Origin: Strigops habroptila
Taxonomy: Eukaryota; Chordata; Aves; Psittaciformes; Psittacidae
Assembly: GCF_004027225.2 (NCBI RefSeq)
Contig: NC_044277.2
Span: 133,330,057 to 133,394,056, forward strand
DNA: 64,000 nt
Direction: 5' to 3'
Numbering within the stretch: position 1 is the first letter of the stretch; each line of letters starts with the position of its first letter. Below the pieces are notes generated by a model that saw only the letters and a program-made list of their open reading frames with translations, was not told the origin of the DNA and made no database searches. This document shows positions 37,113-50,300 of this stretch, piece after piece. The translations under genes were made by a program, and so were the position numbers.

Positions 37113-38754
37113 ACTTCTCACTAATTCTATTCTTAACTTCCTTAGTTTGACAAAGTCATTCAGATGTTACTTATTAGCAAAATTTTGCTAATAGAAAACA
37201 TGGTGAAAACTATTAGGTTTCTTTAAGCACTTTGAAAGAGGTGACACTGCTATTTAGGTTCTAGAGGAGAACTGGATCAGGAAGTAACACAAAAATTATT
37301 GTCACAGAAACAACATAATTAAGTGGGGAGATAAGTCCTGAAAGCAGTGCCCCTTCTCATCGGAAGGGCCATAGGGCTTTCAGCCTGAGCTGAGAGCTGA
37401 AGAAGGTTTCTTCAGCTTGGATTAGGGAGCTGAAGGGATCGAATGTGATGACTAGTATGCGGGTACTCAAAAAGACATGCAGTCAATACCGTTTACACCT
37501 ACATATCCTAACAAGTAGATACATTCCCAAACACATATTCAACTACCAAAGCCAGTTTTAAAAGCAGTATTAATTACTTTCCTTCCACTTTTTCCCCAAA
37601 ATTTATCTGCTTGGTTAATGTTAACAGTGAAAACCCAGAAGAACCAACAACCTTAAACTAGTTTTCAGCTGAAGTGTGTTACTATTTATTGAAAGCAGCT
37701 TCCTTTCAACATAACCCATGAAGGTAGGCAGGCCCTAAGGATCTCAGGCATGTTCACATGTTAAAATGTTTTCCTGTTGAAATAACTTGTGGAAATCTAT
37801 TCTAGTTGAAGTTATGACTTAATTATGGAATAGCATTCAATATCTGAGCAGGATTATTTCACAACTTTGCCACACAGGAGTCTACAGTCAGTCTTTAAAC
37901 CAAATATCATCTGCTGAACTGGATATGCCTCAAGCAGCAGGGAGCTTGAAACCTAATAAAGCAATTCTTTTCTATGTCTATGAATGTGGTTGAAGACTGA
38001 AAATTACTAATTTCAGAATAAATATACTTCCAAATTTTATGAAGGAGACATATAAACTCATTCACCAAATCAAATCAGGATGTTTGGACAAGGGAAAGAA
38101 AGAGGTAAGTGTGCTTTCATATCGGGAAAAGGGATCAAAGTAAAACAGGGAGGAAAGGGTCAAAGAAAAAGTAGCTGCCATAGAAATGCTCCACAGTTTT
38201 CAGGAGCAACCATGTACAGTGGGAGGCATGGATGTTGCAGGCTGCTTGGGCAACTCAGGCAGAAAATACATACACCGAGGTTTTTTGTATCATTCAGTTT
38301 TTTACATACTTTATCAAACTAATGACTAGCTTGTTTGTAATCCTAATATATCAACTCTGTAATTATGTGTGACAACATCAAAATTCTGAGGAGGTAAATT
38401 GTGCATCCCCAAGGACGAACTTGTGTGGAAGCGAGACTTTTCAAGGGGCTTACATGAGTTGATTTATAAGCCTCACATTTTTTATGGAGGAAGAAGAGAG
38501 AAGCTGTGCTCAGGAAACAGGTCAAAGTTACCATGAGAAAATCTGTCAGCAGAAATGCTGAGTATCTTCAAAATATAATTAATCAGGTATTTTTGTGCAG
38601 TACAACATAAAAGGGTAATGAACACTCAGCCAGAAGGAACACTGTGAAGGCTGTAACAGATGTGTGGGAATGATGTTAGTAGCAGGGAGTTAAAAGTAGA
38701 AGGAAAATACAGAAAAATGGGTGAATATATGAAGTGAAGGAAAGAGAGAGAATT

Positions 38755-38780
38755 AAAAAATAAATAGATAAATAAATAAA
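38755..38780 (+). repeat. (AAAT)n short microsatellite
   Basis: AAAAAATAAATAGATAAATAAATAAA, an interrupted AAAT/AAATAGAT tract. Confidence 0.75.
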
Positions 38781-41700
38781 GATACAAAGACAAAAATTCT
38801 TAAGGGTTACATTTTCAGAAATGCATGTTTGTGCTCCCTGCTCTCCCTCATTCCAAAAATTCAGCTACTATTTTGGGCATCCATTACAGCTTTCTCTTTC
38901 AGTCAGCTTCTCTGGCCCTACAGAGTCTACAGGGGTTTTGTCTTTTACTGATCTCTGATTCTGAGTTGAAGAGAGGTTCAAAGAGGACAGGTAGATGCAG
39001 AAGGTCTGCGTAGTGCCTTCAGCAAGTATCCCGACTGTTTAAATGGATGCTTAAATAACTGTGCGCCTTAAGCTCTTCTCAGAGCTGAGCCCTCCAGGTT
39101 CTCCAGGGGTATGCACCATCACCAGTTGAACTCTTAGTCTAGGAAACTCCTTCTCCAGAGGCCAGATCACCTCCCAAGAGCTCTTCTACCAGTCTGGGCA
39201 GGTCAGCCACAGTGGAGAATTGCTCCACACCGCTGCACACCCTGCATGGGACCTCCAGTAAGAGCAGAAAAAGAAGATCCTGTTCACTCTGGAAAGGCAC
39301 CTACAGGGCCCGGTTACCTTCCTATTTTGTGGCTGAGATAAGTGAGTTTAATACTATGTACCTGCCCACATATCACCATCTCTCTTATAAAAGCATTTGT
39401 ATGCAAAGTCTACCTACATTTGCTAAAAATTATACAGCAACATCCAGCCAACACCACACATTGACCTGATAGGAGCTCACATATAGACCTCATTCAGCAG
39501 TGCAACTTTCCCATGACTTTCAGCAGCTTTTAAAGAAATTACTTCTATTTCCAAGAAATGTGGTATTTGCCATTACTTCTGATTTAACAGCATCAACCCA
39601 CAGCTGTAAGCCTCATGCCAGGTGCCTGGCAGAGTGAGTGCAATGTACTGCAACATGTGCAAGGAGAAATGGAGAAGCAGCAATGCTGTTTTGCAAAGGT
39701 GAAGCTTGGCTGTGGTGCCTCTCCTTCCAGCCGCCCCAGAGCCAAGAAGAGTCTGTGATCCTATTTCAACTGCTTTTAGACCTGCTTACAGCTAAACGAT
39801 GAGACTTTGCTGCTAAAGGTAGCAACCTACACCATAGAGCAGACTACAGATGGGCCTTTTTTTTTTCACAGAAAGAAAACTTCTGTCACCAGTGATCTTT
39901 GACTATTCAGTGTGCAGATGGGGAAGGGGGGTTGTGAGGTGGGAGAGTGTTGAAACACTCATATTCCATTCTTCTAAAAAATACCCAAGCAAACAGAGAG
40001 CTCTATCTTCTGGCTGTTAGGGATGAAAGAGCGGAACAATTCAGCAGGCCAAAAGAACACTAAGAGCACTTCTGGCCTTGAATTTTCATAACCCGGTCAA
40101 AGATTCTGCAGGCTGCAACCTTTTTTCTTCACCAAGCCCTTGTTTGGCCATCATCATTTTCGTCACTGCAGTTCTGTCCCCAGGCAAAATCTCCCTCTCT
40201 GTTTTTTCCCATCCCTGCCTACTGGCTACACAACTGGTCTTGAAGATGCAGTTTGTCCTCTGGGCTTCTTGCCCACACATGGATGTGGTGGAAACTTGAA
40301 TGTCCTCATGCCTTCCCACTCTCCTTGCAGCTGCTTCCCTCTGGAAGGCTGAGGAAGGATGTTCTTTGTGTCCCATCCAGTTAGGAGAAGCCTGCAGCGG
40401 TTGAGTGCTTGCATACAGGGAAGGACTCCAAGCTCGAAGCAGAAGAAACTGCTGTGGATGGAAAGCAGCAGCAGCAAGGAGCAATACACCCTGGAGGCAG
40501 GCTGCAACAGTTACAGAATCACCTGTGGTATTGAACAACCAGCTTGAGCAAACCAAACTACCCCTAGTGCACTGAAGGTCTAAAATCAATCCTTCTTAGG
40601 TAGGTCCTTGGCGTATAGACCTACTGCATAATCCTAATCATGATAACAGTTAAACATTTGCATTTATCCTCACTTCCCTGATGACAGCTTTATCTGTTCA
40701 CCTTTCAAAGTGGGATGTCCTTGGACCATAGATCTATCATTTGCTTAGTAGAGCTGACTATTCCTATTACTCATGCATTGCCATTCACAGGTGCAAATAA
40801 ACAATCCAGGGATCTTGTGGCAAGGAGCAGCAATATATACTACCTATATACTATCTATTACATATATACTATGCTATTACCCAGCGTGTGCTGCATGGAA
40901 GATGGAAGGGATGAGCATCCCCCAGCAACCAGGACTGTTATTTCAACAGCCTTCTGGTTTGTGCTAGCTTTACCTCACTGGGAAACTATACTTTGTTTTC
41001 CTCACCCCAGCTTTGCTCAGCACACCAACAAACAAGGGAGCCACAAATTTACACAAGCACAGGGAACCTTAGAATCCACACAGTTTTAAAAACATATGTG
41101 GAAAAAATACTCAAAAACCAGTGTGCGTTAACATGAAACAGGAACACTGATACCAAAACTGCAGTCCACTGGGGATATTTTCTTCCTAAGAAGTAGCTTT
41201 TGAAAGAAAACCATTTCTCACACAATGTTTTCTAGTCCTTTGTTTTAATTCATCTCCTCCTGTTTTATCGCAGCTTAGGACAGCCGTTGTCAGGAGAATC
41301 TAGACAGACTTCAAGGGGTGCCAAATTACAGAGACCTCAGGTTTTTCACAGTTAGTTGTTCTTTTCACTGCTGGATTCTTCTAAAGCAAATGAGATTGAA
41401 TTAATATGTTTTTACTGTATCTGTTCCTCTGCTCTGCTGTTTCCCATGGCCTAGCAGAGGAAGTCTGATTGCCAAGTGTTTTCTCATTTTGTTTAATCTG
41501 ATACAAAAGGTCACCTCAAGTATCCTTTTGGTATTTGCTCTAGAGCTGAGTATAATAGGTGGCAGTCCCAAAAAGAATGCATGTTGCTAAACTTCAGAAA
41601 TGTTTGGGTTTTTGGATACAAACAGATGTTTCCTTTTGGTAGCTTCATTTTCCGAGTGATATTCCAAGTATAATGGACGTAGCCAAATCACAGATGACCA

Positions 41701-42083
41701 TTTTCCAGAAATTAATTAGTTTCACACACTATGTCACAAATGATGAGAATATAACTTTGGTTTCTTAAAAGAGATCAATTATATATTTGTTTAATCAGAC
41801 TCTTGTTTAAATAGACTTCCAATTCTTAACATCTACAACTAATTTTTGCAGCAGAAGCAGGAAAACAGAAAAATTGGCTCACATTCAGGTCTGATGAAAT
41901 TAGCAAAAACTCATCTGCCTTGGGATCCATTGTGCTATACCAGTTTGGAATAATGTATTTACACTGATAAAACAAATAGTTCTAGGAATAACTATTTAAT
42001 CTGCAGAATTAGTAAACATCTTTGGCTTTATGCTGTAATCCTGTGGTCTAAATTTGTTAATAATATATAACAAACATAGTTTT

Positions 42084-42310
42084 AGAATCATAGAATCATA
42101 GAATGGTTTGTGTTGGAAGGGACTTTAAAGCTCATCCAGCCCCAAGCCCCTGCCAAAGGCAGGGACACCTTCCACTAGACCAGGTTGCTCAACACCCCAT
42201 CCAACCTGGCCTTGAACACTGCCAGGGATGGGGCATCCACAATTTCTTTGTGCCACCTCTTCCAGTGTCTCACCACCCTCAGAGCAAAGAACTTTTTCCT
42301 TATAGTTACA
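42084..42310 (-). mobile_element. CR1 LINE 3' end, minus orientation
   Basis: It starts AGAATCATAGAATCATAGAA and continues with TTGGAAGGGACTTTAAAGCT and CACCTTCCACTAGACCAGGT to TTTTTCCTTATAGTTACA. The minus frame carries the CR1 ORF2 C-terminal words IRKKFFALRVVRHW and [14 protein letters not shown]. Similarity stops at about 42310. Confidence 0.95.
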
Positions 42311-43825
42311 TCCTTGCTGTTCTCTAAAAGAATCCCTTTCGCAAAGTGATAATTAACTTTATGTAAACTTAAATGGATGGTTAACAAAGTCTGCCTGGAT
42401 ATATTGAGAGGGCTTCTGTCCCCTCAGCAAAATATATGTCATTCTGACCTTTTCAGACGCAAAGTATTTGCTCCTTGGAAGTTTATATTTATGGGTCAGG
42501 CATAATGACTTTACATGGAAAAGATGAGTCAGAAAAACTCCACTCTTTTAGAAGACTAAATTGAGAATTTGAGGACACAAAAAGGGCAAAGGAATTATGA
42601 AACAAAGATTGCTTAAAATGTTTCAGCATTAGAATTAAGCAGCTAAAACTTTGATTCTAACTCCTGACTTCAAAACACTCAAAGGTCATTATATCAGTTT
42701 CGGCAGCTCTGCTGTAATGACTCAGTTGCCATAATCCTGGTGTTTAAAAAACTAATAGGGCAAAGAAAGAGGGGACATGGATGGGTTCTGTTATACAGCA
42801 GGAACAGTCAAAACAAGAAGCAAAAAAACCTCTTAAGGCTTCTGAGAAATACAGGCTAATCCCAGCAGTGCACAGAGGGGTGGTACAGGAGAGAGGGACT
42901 GCTCTGCAGGGCAGCTCCCTTGCGGGTCAGAAAGAGAAGGTTGCCTAAAACAAGATTAGTGCCTTTGAGAAGAATTATGCCAGATTTGGAATTCCTCTGT
43001 GTCATGTATGAATTACTCTTCGTTTGAATATTCAGATTCACTAATAAAAACTCAGTTTCTGACTGTTCCTGTTGGGTTCTAACCGCTTTAGTCCAAAGGG
43101 TACTGTCTGAACAACAGGCAGCTACACAAACTTTGATGTGAAAATATACACAGCTGATAAAAACTCCACCACTGGCCCATATGTCAGGATTTTACCTCCT
43201 TCTGTAAAGAAACTTAGGAAACTAGTTTCAAGCAAACCAGAAAGATCACAAACAGAATGGGAGAAGTCTGACAGCTTTTCCCCTCTCAGGAGAGAGGCAG
43301 CAGTCTTTCTGAAGAATCAGACCAAATTATAGATCACTGGGGCTGTCTGCCTGGATTATCATCAGTTGAATGGTAAAGCTTTAGGCAAGAAACACATTTT
43401 CTAAATCCATAATCCTTCTTCTCATGTACTTCATTGATACTACATACAAACAATGCACAATACTTGTACTGGCTGCTCTGGAAAGAAATGCAATTTGAAT
43501 GACTACGGTGACCAGGTAACAACACAATCTAAGAGGTACAAAATTTGACACCTCATTACAGATCACAGAGAGAAACAAAAGGCAGCTGACCATGGTAAGG
43601 GAATAAACAGGGATGATAACACATGCCCAAATTTTGTGGAGTTCCCAATCTGAACAGCCAAATGATTATTCTAGTGCATACACATTTGGGTCCTACCGCT
43701 ACTGTCACTACTGATAGACTTTGGCAACTACAGTATATTTGCAAAGCTCTAATCCATCAGTTATTTACTACAGCAGAAAAGAAAAAAAACCCCAACCAAA
43801 ATCAACTAACTTGTTCTGGTTGTTA

Positions 43826-43879
43826 GAGTTTGGCTGTGTTTGGGAGTTTGGCTGTGTTTGGGAGTTTGGCTGTGTTTGG
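43826..43879 (+). repeat. 18-bp tandem repeat, three exact copies
   Basis: The unit GAGTTTGGCTGTGTTTGG occurs at 43826-43843, 43844-43861 and 43862-43879 without a mismatch. A unit of 18 keeps the reading frame and creates a spurious EFGCVW repeat on the plus strand. Perfect identity implies recent expansion. Confidence 0.97.
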
Positions 43880-45747
43880 AAGGCTGGGAAAACTGTTGAT
43901 TCTCTTGTTTCATAAGCAATTGCATATCTCAAGGCATAGGAGCTCGTAGATTAGGATGATTTTTCTACCATGGTATAAATGAAGAGGCTAAAAGTAAAAA
44001 GCTGTAAGTGAGAATGGCAGCAGTTCTCCATGTACAGTTGTGCTAATTGGAATGGTAGGCAGGTTTAGCAGGTTGGATAAAAACATACAATCAGACTGAA
44101 GTTCAGGAATGCCTCAGGTGTACTTGCAAGTGCAAATATAAACAACAAACAAATCCAAAATCTAAGTAGGTCAGTATCATGACAAGCTAAAAGTTTGGAA
44201 TTCATTAGTATGTTTCGCCTGGGACATATTCTAAATAAGATATATGAGAGACTATTTTAATTGAATAAAGCGTGCCCAGTTGCATATTACATACACCTCA
44301 AAGAGCTGTTAACACCTTCAGCAAACTGCCAGTTACTTCAGTCTGTGCTGACTTCAGTTTTACAGAGGAAAAGTAAGGAGGTTTTGTCTCCAAAAACATC
44401 AGGTTTTTGATGCTGCCTTTAGTGTGAAACCTATTTATAACGCTCCACTTGAAAAATCAGCTTAGGTTAATATATGTGTTATAAAATAAATAAAGTTCTT
44501 AGCCATTCCAGTGAAAAAGATGCCGACTTTTAATCTCTTTTCCATTTGAGCTACAGAAATGGAAGGAAGGCATGTCTTCAGTTCCCATTGGACTTCTGCA
44601 GTCTCAGGTTTTAAGGATACATCCTGACAGGAAAACCAGAAGTCTCTGCACTTTCCTTTGTGCCAGCAGAATAGTATCAGTGGGATCCCAGTGAATCATT
44701 CCAATCACAAATTGTTCCGGAATAAAATAACTTTTGTTTAAACAGGATTTATTTAACATTCATGTACTCCTTCCTTCTCTTTCTAAGAAAAGACTATTTT
44801 AAACAGCTGTTATCTCTTATTTCAAACCTGATAAACCAAACCCAAACAAACTCCCCTCATATAGAATTTAAAAAATTAGATAAGAATCAGAAAAACTGAA
44901 GGTTTTGATGAAATATTTTAAATAGTAAGTAGATCTTTTTAAGCAACAAGAGGAAGTGGAGAAGTCTGGTTTGGGGAAAAATGAGTTAATTGGGTCCTTA
45001 TGGTAATGTCATCAACAATGAAACAGTTGGTGTTTGGTTTGGCATCTTTAAATTTCAGAGTTAACAACTTACTACAATGATCATGAAGGATTCCCCCTCC
45101 TCAGTAATTATTAGATGACAAAGACATTTCCATGCTATTTAACACTCCGGCTCACGTCTCCAAGCTGATCAGATCTGAGAACTAAATAGTTTTTTTCTTT
45201 TTTAGGATGAACACTGAATCTTAGAGCACAGTTCTGCAATGCAATTAATTCCATTGACACACATCTATTATCAATGGGTAATTACATTGAAAGTCTTGAA
45301 ATCTTTTCACTCTCACAGAGTAAAAACAGAAGAAGGATCAAGCTGTTGCTGTACAAAAAAAAAGGCATGCTAAAACATCTGCTATATGTATTTAGCAACA
45401 CTACAAATTGTCTCGTAAGTCTAACATATGATCCTTGTCTTGCAGCATATTTGTTCAAGACTTGGATCACAACATAGTAATGACAAATAAAGCATGTTAT
45501 CCTTCAGTTATAAACAAAACAAATAATTACTTTTTTTTCTGAAAGCATGCTTTTCCTGAGTGTGTTCCTCTAGAGTAAAATTATTTCTGACCTTTCATCT
45601 GATAGGTATCACCACTGAGTATTTGCCCTTATTTCAAATTGGTTTACAGTAGCCAGATAGGGGCCGCTACATTGCTAAGTAATATCAGCATTTAAACTGA
45701 ATTTTAACTTCAATATTTAAATATGAAGCAAGATAGAAGGAAAATTA

Positions 45748-45792
45748 ATATCAATGGTACAATGATAGATATATCAATGGTACAATGATAAA
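45748..45792 (+). repeat. 23-bp tandem duplication
   Basis: ATATCAATGGTACAATGATA occurs at 45748 and again at 45771, with period 23 and no mismatch over about 21 bp. Confidence 0.9.
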
Positions 45793-46744
45793 TGAAGTTA
45801 AAGGTTGTACTAAAACGTGGATTTGGACATATCAAAATAGATCTTTCTCACCATCATGGTGAACTACAGTGATGCAACAAGGAATCTGTTTCTTTGAAAG
45901 TGACAGCACAGACATCATTTCAGTGAACTTTTCTGGATCCAGATAGGATAATGCATATCCCCATGTAACATGATTTGTTAACATAATGCCAATCTTTGCT
46001 CTTACTGGCAAGGAATTAAATAAGAGAGTCATATAATTAGTTACAACCTTCCTATCTTCTTCATGTTCCAAGGAAAGAGGGTTCCTTTAATGACTTAAAA
46101 CTGGCATTCAGGCTTATTTTCCAGACAACATCCCTGAAGTATTTGTTGCTTATGAGATAAATCAGTCTCTCAAAGAGAAAATTCGCCTCATTATCTTTCT
46201 GTGTATGATTTTTACCTATTATATGTATCCAGGCTTTCTTCAAATATTGAAATGACTTCTAAATATTTACTACAACTAAACAAACATACACTAGATGAAT
46301 AATAATAAAACAAACTGCACACGTGAGAAGTTAAGTGAGGGAAATCCTAGATACCAGGATTTTTGCCAAGGACTTTACAAAAAGCTTATCCTTGAAATTC
46401 AGGTCTCATAATCAAGTCCTTTTTCTCACCTCACACAGCAAAATAAAATGAACTAGACCAGACCAGACTGATGCATAAGGTGCTACATTACAGTATTACG
46501 TTTGCCATAGCTAGAAGACACAGCTGCGACCCTGCATGAATGTTCTGTTGGTTGTTCATTCTGACAAAATTGTAACAAAAACCTCCTCACTTCACATCCT
46601 CTGAGCACTTGCTACATTACAAAGCGGTACACGTATGTTGACTGACAGATTGCTCCAATGCTTCTTCAGATTCTCTTTTGGTAGAGGTTCCACATGGATG
46701 GCTCTCCAAAGACCAGTAAAGTATTTTGAAATACTGAATGTACC

Positions 46745-46810
46745 AAAAAAAAAAAAAAAAAAAAATGAAATATTGGGGGGGGGGGGGGGGGGGGAGAAGA
46801 AGAAGAAAAG
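46745..46810 (+). repeat. A21 - spacer - G20 - (AGA)n compound tract
   Basis: Twenty-one A at 46745-46765, nine bases (TGAAATATT), twenty G at 46775-46794, then AGAAGAAGAAGAAAAG. The G20 run can form G-quadruplexes and is a typical site of slippage and sequencing error. Confidence 0.95.
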
Positions 46811-47186
46811 AATGTGATTTGAAAATATGTTTGTCTGAACATTAAAAAAACTTTGGTAAAGTAAGAAATAGGATTACACTTTTCTATCTGAAGTCAAGAG
46901 ACACCATGTAATGCGTTAGATGCTCTACCTGGCAGCAACTTCAAATGAGCTTTGCAATGAAAAAAACAGGTAATAGTTTAGTAAGAATTAATAGTTTTAA
47001 TGTACCCTAATTTTCTTTGTAGCACTTTACAGCTTTTAAGATTTATGTATGTGGGGACCTCCCCGCCCCCAGAAAAACAGCTTATTTCCATGACATAAAA
47101 TTATTATGTATAGGTTATTGAACTAAAAATAAATGTACCTTTAAATATCCAACAAGTAAGAGATACATCATACTATAAGTCATAAA

Positions 47187-47355
47187 ATCATAGAATCATA
47201 GCATGGTTATGGTTGGAAGGGACCTTAAAGATCATTTAGTTCCATTCCCCCTGCCATGGGCAGGGACACCTTCTGCTAGACCAGGTTGCTTGAAGCCCCA
47301 TCCAACCTGGCCTTGAACACTACCAGGGATGGGGCAGCCACAGCTTCTCTGGGCA
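47187..47355 (-). mobile_element. CR1 LINE 3' end, minus orientation
   Basis: It starts AATCATAGAATCATAGCATG and ends at CAGCTTCTCTGGGCA. Only about 170 bp of the tail remains. The TTCTGCTAGACCAGGTTGCT segment places it with the copies at 13.3 and 42.1 kb. Confidence 0.94.
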
Positions 47356-50300
47356 GAGATAACAAACACTCATGAATTGTCTTTAAAGTGTCAGATTCTT
47401 TGTTGTTAGTAAACATCTCTATTATGTTTTTAGGCAGTTTTCTTCCAGCCATTTATTAACACTATATTATTCATTTTAATTCTTAGGGACTTGTTTGAAA
47501 AAAACAAATGAGATACAGATTTATTTAAAAAAAGCATGTCAAGGAGATCTATATAAATAAATTAATGTACAATGATATTAGATAAATAGTTGTTTTTAAA
47601 GACAATTGACTATTTTTCTATGGGAATTTAATTTCTATGGGAATTAAAGCATGGTCTTGAGAAAACTCAATTTTTTATGGAGAAAAACACAACAGCAGTA
47701 TTTGGACGGGCTGCCAAAACTATGCTATATTTAGCCTGGAGCAAAAAGAACAAGCCCAGCACACACATGGTTTCCTTACATTTATTTCCCATTTCTACTT
47801 AACAAATATCAGATTATAGATCAATATTTATATAGCAACTCATCTCAAAGGAGTTGTGCAGATGAAAAATCAAGTGCATCAGTGTGTACACATAATTTGG
47901 CTGATCTGATTTTAAAAATAATTTTTTAAACCAAAGCTTCACTTTGTGGACCTCACGCAACATATGCACACTCTTGGTGGCCAGAGAAACATGAATGAGT
48001 GTGAGCAGCCAGGTTTTTGGAAATGAAGTAGTATTCCTCTTGCTCACTGAAGGAGTTCCCTGCAAATACATACACTGTCATGGAAACAAATGATTTTTTG
48101 TGTACTCATCCACTACAATCTAAATCTAAGTTTATAGTTAAATAAATATCCTAATGGAACTGGAGTAGACTCTTTTTCTCCCAATTCCTCATTTTCCACA
48201 TCTCTCCAGGAAAGAGCAGAAAGGAAAAGGCACAAGAGCCATATATAATTTACCAGGTCCCTCCTTTTAAGGGTAATAACATGGTTCAAATGATGACTGT
48301 ATTTTAAAATGTGCGCTTGCAGTGCATTGTGAAAACTAAAGATAGCACTGCATAAAAAAACAAGTCTTTTTATAAATCCAACTGTGTTAACACAGGCTCT
48401 GGTAGTCAAGTGGTGCTTTTCAACAAGGGTTTTTCATATACATGTACACCTTCACTGGCACCATTATAGCCCTGTTCTCTTCAGTGTATTTCTCTCTAGC
48501 CCTATGCTGTAACATCAATATTTCTAGGACCTTACAGAGAAGTTTTAAGCATTTTCACTTTTGCAGATCATTAACAATTTTCTGGTAAAGGTATATCCTC
48601 TACTTAGGATTTTTCTCTAATGTGAGTTGTCTAGATCTTCTAAGGCTGCAGACAAACTGGGTGTCAAGACTACTTGAGATTGTTTAAGCAGCTTCCCATC
48701 TTTTACTGTTTTTCCCTGCCTCTGCACTGCATCCCCACGCTTTGCCACTTGCAATACTTGCGTGAGTTGAACAGAATCAAAGAAACCAAGCTGGCTGAAA
48801 AATAGGGCACAGAGGAGGTACTGGGGAAGGCTATTTTCCAGGAGGATCAATTCTGCAGTTCACCTTCCAGCTGCACAACCAACCATGCCAGCTTTCTGCA
48901 GTGAAGGGTCAGAGATTGCAGGGAAGAGCGGAAGACGGACAGAGGCTACCGAACCAAGCAGTGCTGCCACCAGGGAAGTCCCGGTACCTTCTGCAGACCC
49001 CGCAGCAATAATCCACTTAATTTGATGGGACAGTATTTTGGTGATTATCAATCTGTGATAGATAACATGCTTGGTGATTACTTTGCAGGAGAAGAGCACT
49101 CAGTTTACTCTTGCCCAAGCTGCATGGATTCCAGGAGATGACAGGGCAGTAAAACTGTTTCTGCTAGAAGGTCAAATATTTTGAGCACAAATTGATGGCA
49201 GATTTAGCCATTTGGAAAGGGCTGGTTTTACAGTCATTCTTTAGAAAGAAGCTTACTTAAAAGAAGACTGAAATATATATAAATACTTTATTACTGGTAA
49301 AAATAGAGCCATGTAATATTTACATCATTCAGTCATTGAATGTCACTTACATTTCTTTCCTCAAACACTTGCTAGTACAGCTCTCCTCCCTGCAAAAAAA
49401 GCTGCAAGTAACACCTGCACACAAAGCCTAAATATTTATAGATTATAGATTAACAGAACTTGTGACTTTTAGGAAGTCACCAACATCATTCTGTTAACCG
49501 TGTATTTGTTATTGTTGTTGTGTAGATCTATGTATCTACTTCTCCTAGGCTGGAACAAAGAGCCATTTCCATTTCACTCTAACAATTCTCCAGATGTTTG
49601 TATAAGCGCAAAAAGACGCAGTGAATTCTTAATTAGAACAAAACATATATGCTCAACAGGACATGTTGAAATCATTAGCCTGGTAATACTGAAAAGCCCT
49701 AAGAACTGTAACTTCCAGTGAGTATAAAATATTGATACTGTCCCAAAAAATCATTCTTTCTTATTTTGCTTATAAAGGATCATTAGTTCACCAACATAAT
49801 GGCACCTTATTAGTCTATCATGCGACAGTGGTCTACCTGCTTCAGAACTGACCATTTTAATTTCTTAAGTATTTTAAGTATTTTACTGTTTGCACTATCC
49901 AAACATGTTACAACCAAAATAGAAAACAGAATGTATGGTGAAAAGACCTGAGAGAACAAATGATGAGGCACTCTCCACAGTCCTAAGAAACAGCAGTGCT
50001 AGTAGTATGAGGTTACAGCCAGGCTGTAATTGAAGAGTGATGTGTTATGAGATACAATCTAAGACACCCATTTTCTTTCAGCAAATGGATTTATTGACAT
50101 AATTGATTATAACCATGTACAGCATCTATGCATCTCCCATTGGAAGAATATCCAGTGATAGAGCTAATGTTAGTGTGATACACAGCTTTACTCAATAACC
50201 CCACTGCATTTCTAACAACAAACAGTGGTGTATTCCACAGTCAGTCATAAAAGGCCAGAAAGCACCCATGTGTCCAGAAGAACAGAAATTTAAGATTCTT

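Larger units (their letters stand above)
33742..42083. other. Intergenic, no supported gene
   Basis: No gene seen. The block at about 36150-36480 has closely spaced motifs: TAATTA at 36379-36384, ACAAAGG at 36384-36390, CACCTG at 36397-36402, TTAATTAG at 36419-36426 and a MEF2-type CTATTTATAA at 36431-36440. It is a good conserved-enhancer candidate. The 167-codon minus frame at 40086-40589 has no domain. A short CR1 scrap lies at 36970-37112 and an AAAT tract at 38755-38780. Confidence 0.6.
42311..47186. other. Intergenic, no supported gene
   Basis: No recognised gene. It contains two small tandem duplications (43826-43879 and 45748-45792) and a poly(A)/poly(G) tract (46745-46810). Two adjacent minus-strand frames at 45832-46243 have protein-like composition but match no family I know. 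Confidence 0.55.

Noticed and set aside
40086-40589. 167-codon minus-strand frame
   Set aside because: No recognisable homology. Three other frames of 62-93 codons overlap it, and there is no supporting context.
43826-43879. Regularly spaced repeats as a CRISPR array
   Set aside because: The units are contiguous without spacers, and the genome is vertebrate. No CRISPR-like array exists in the window.
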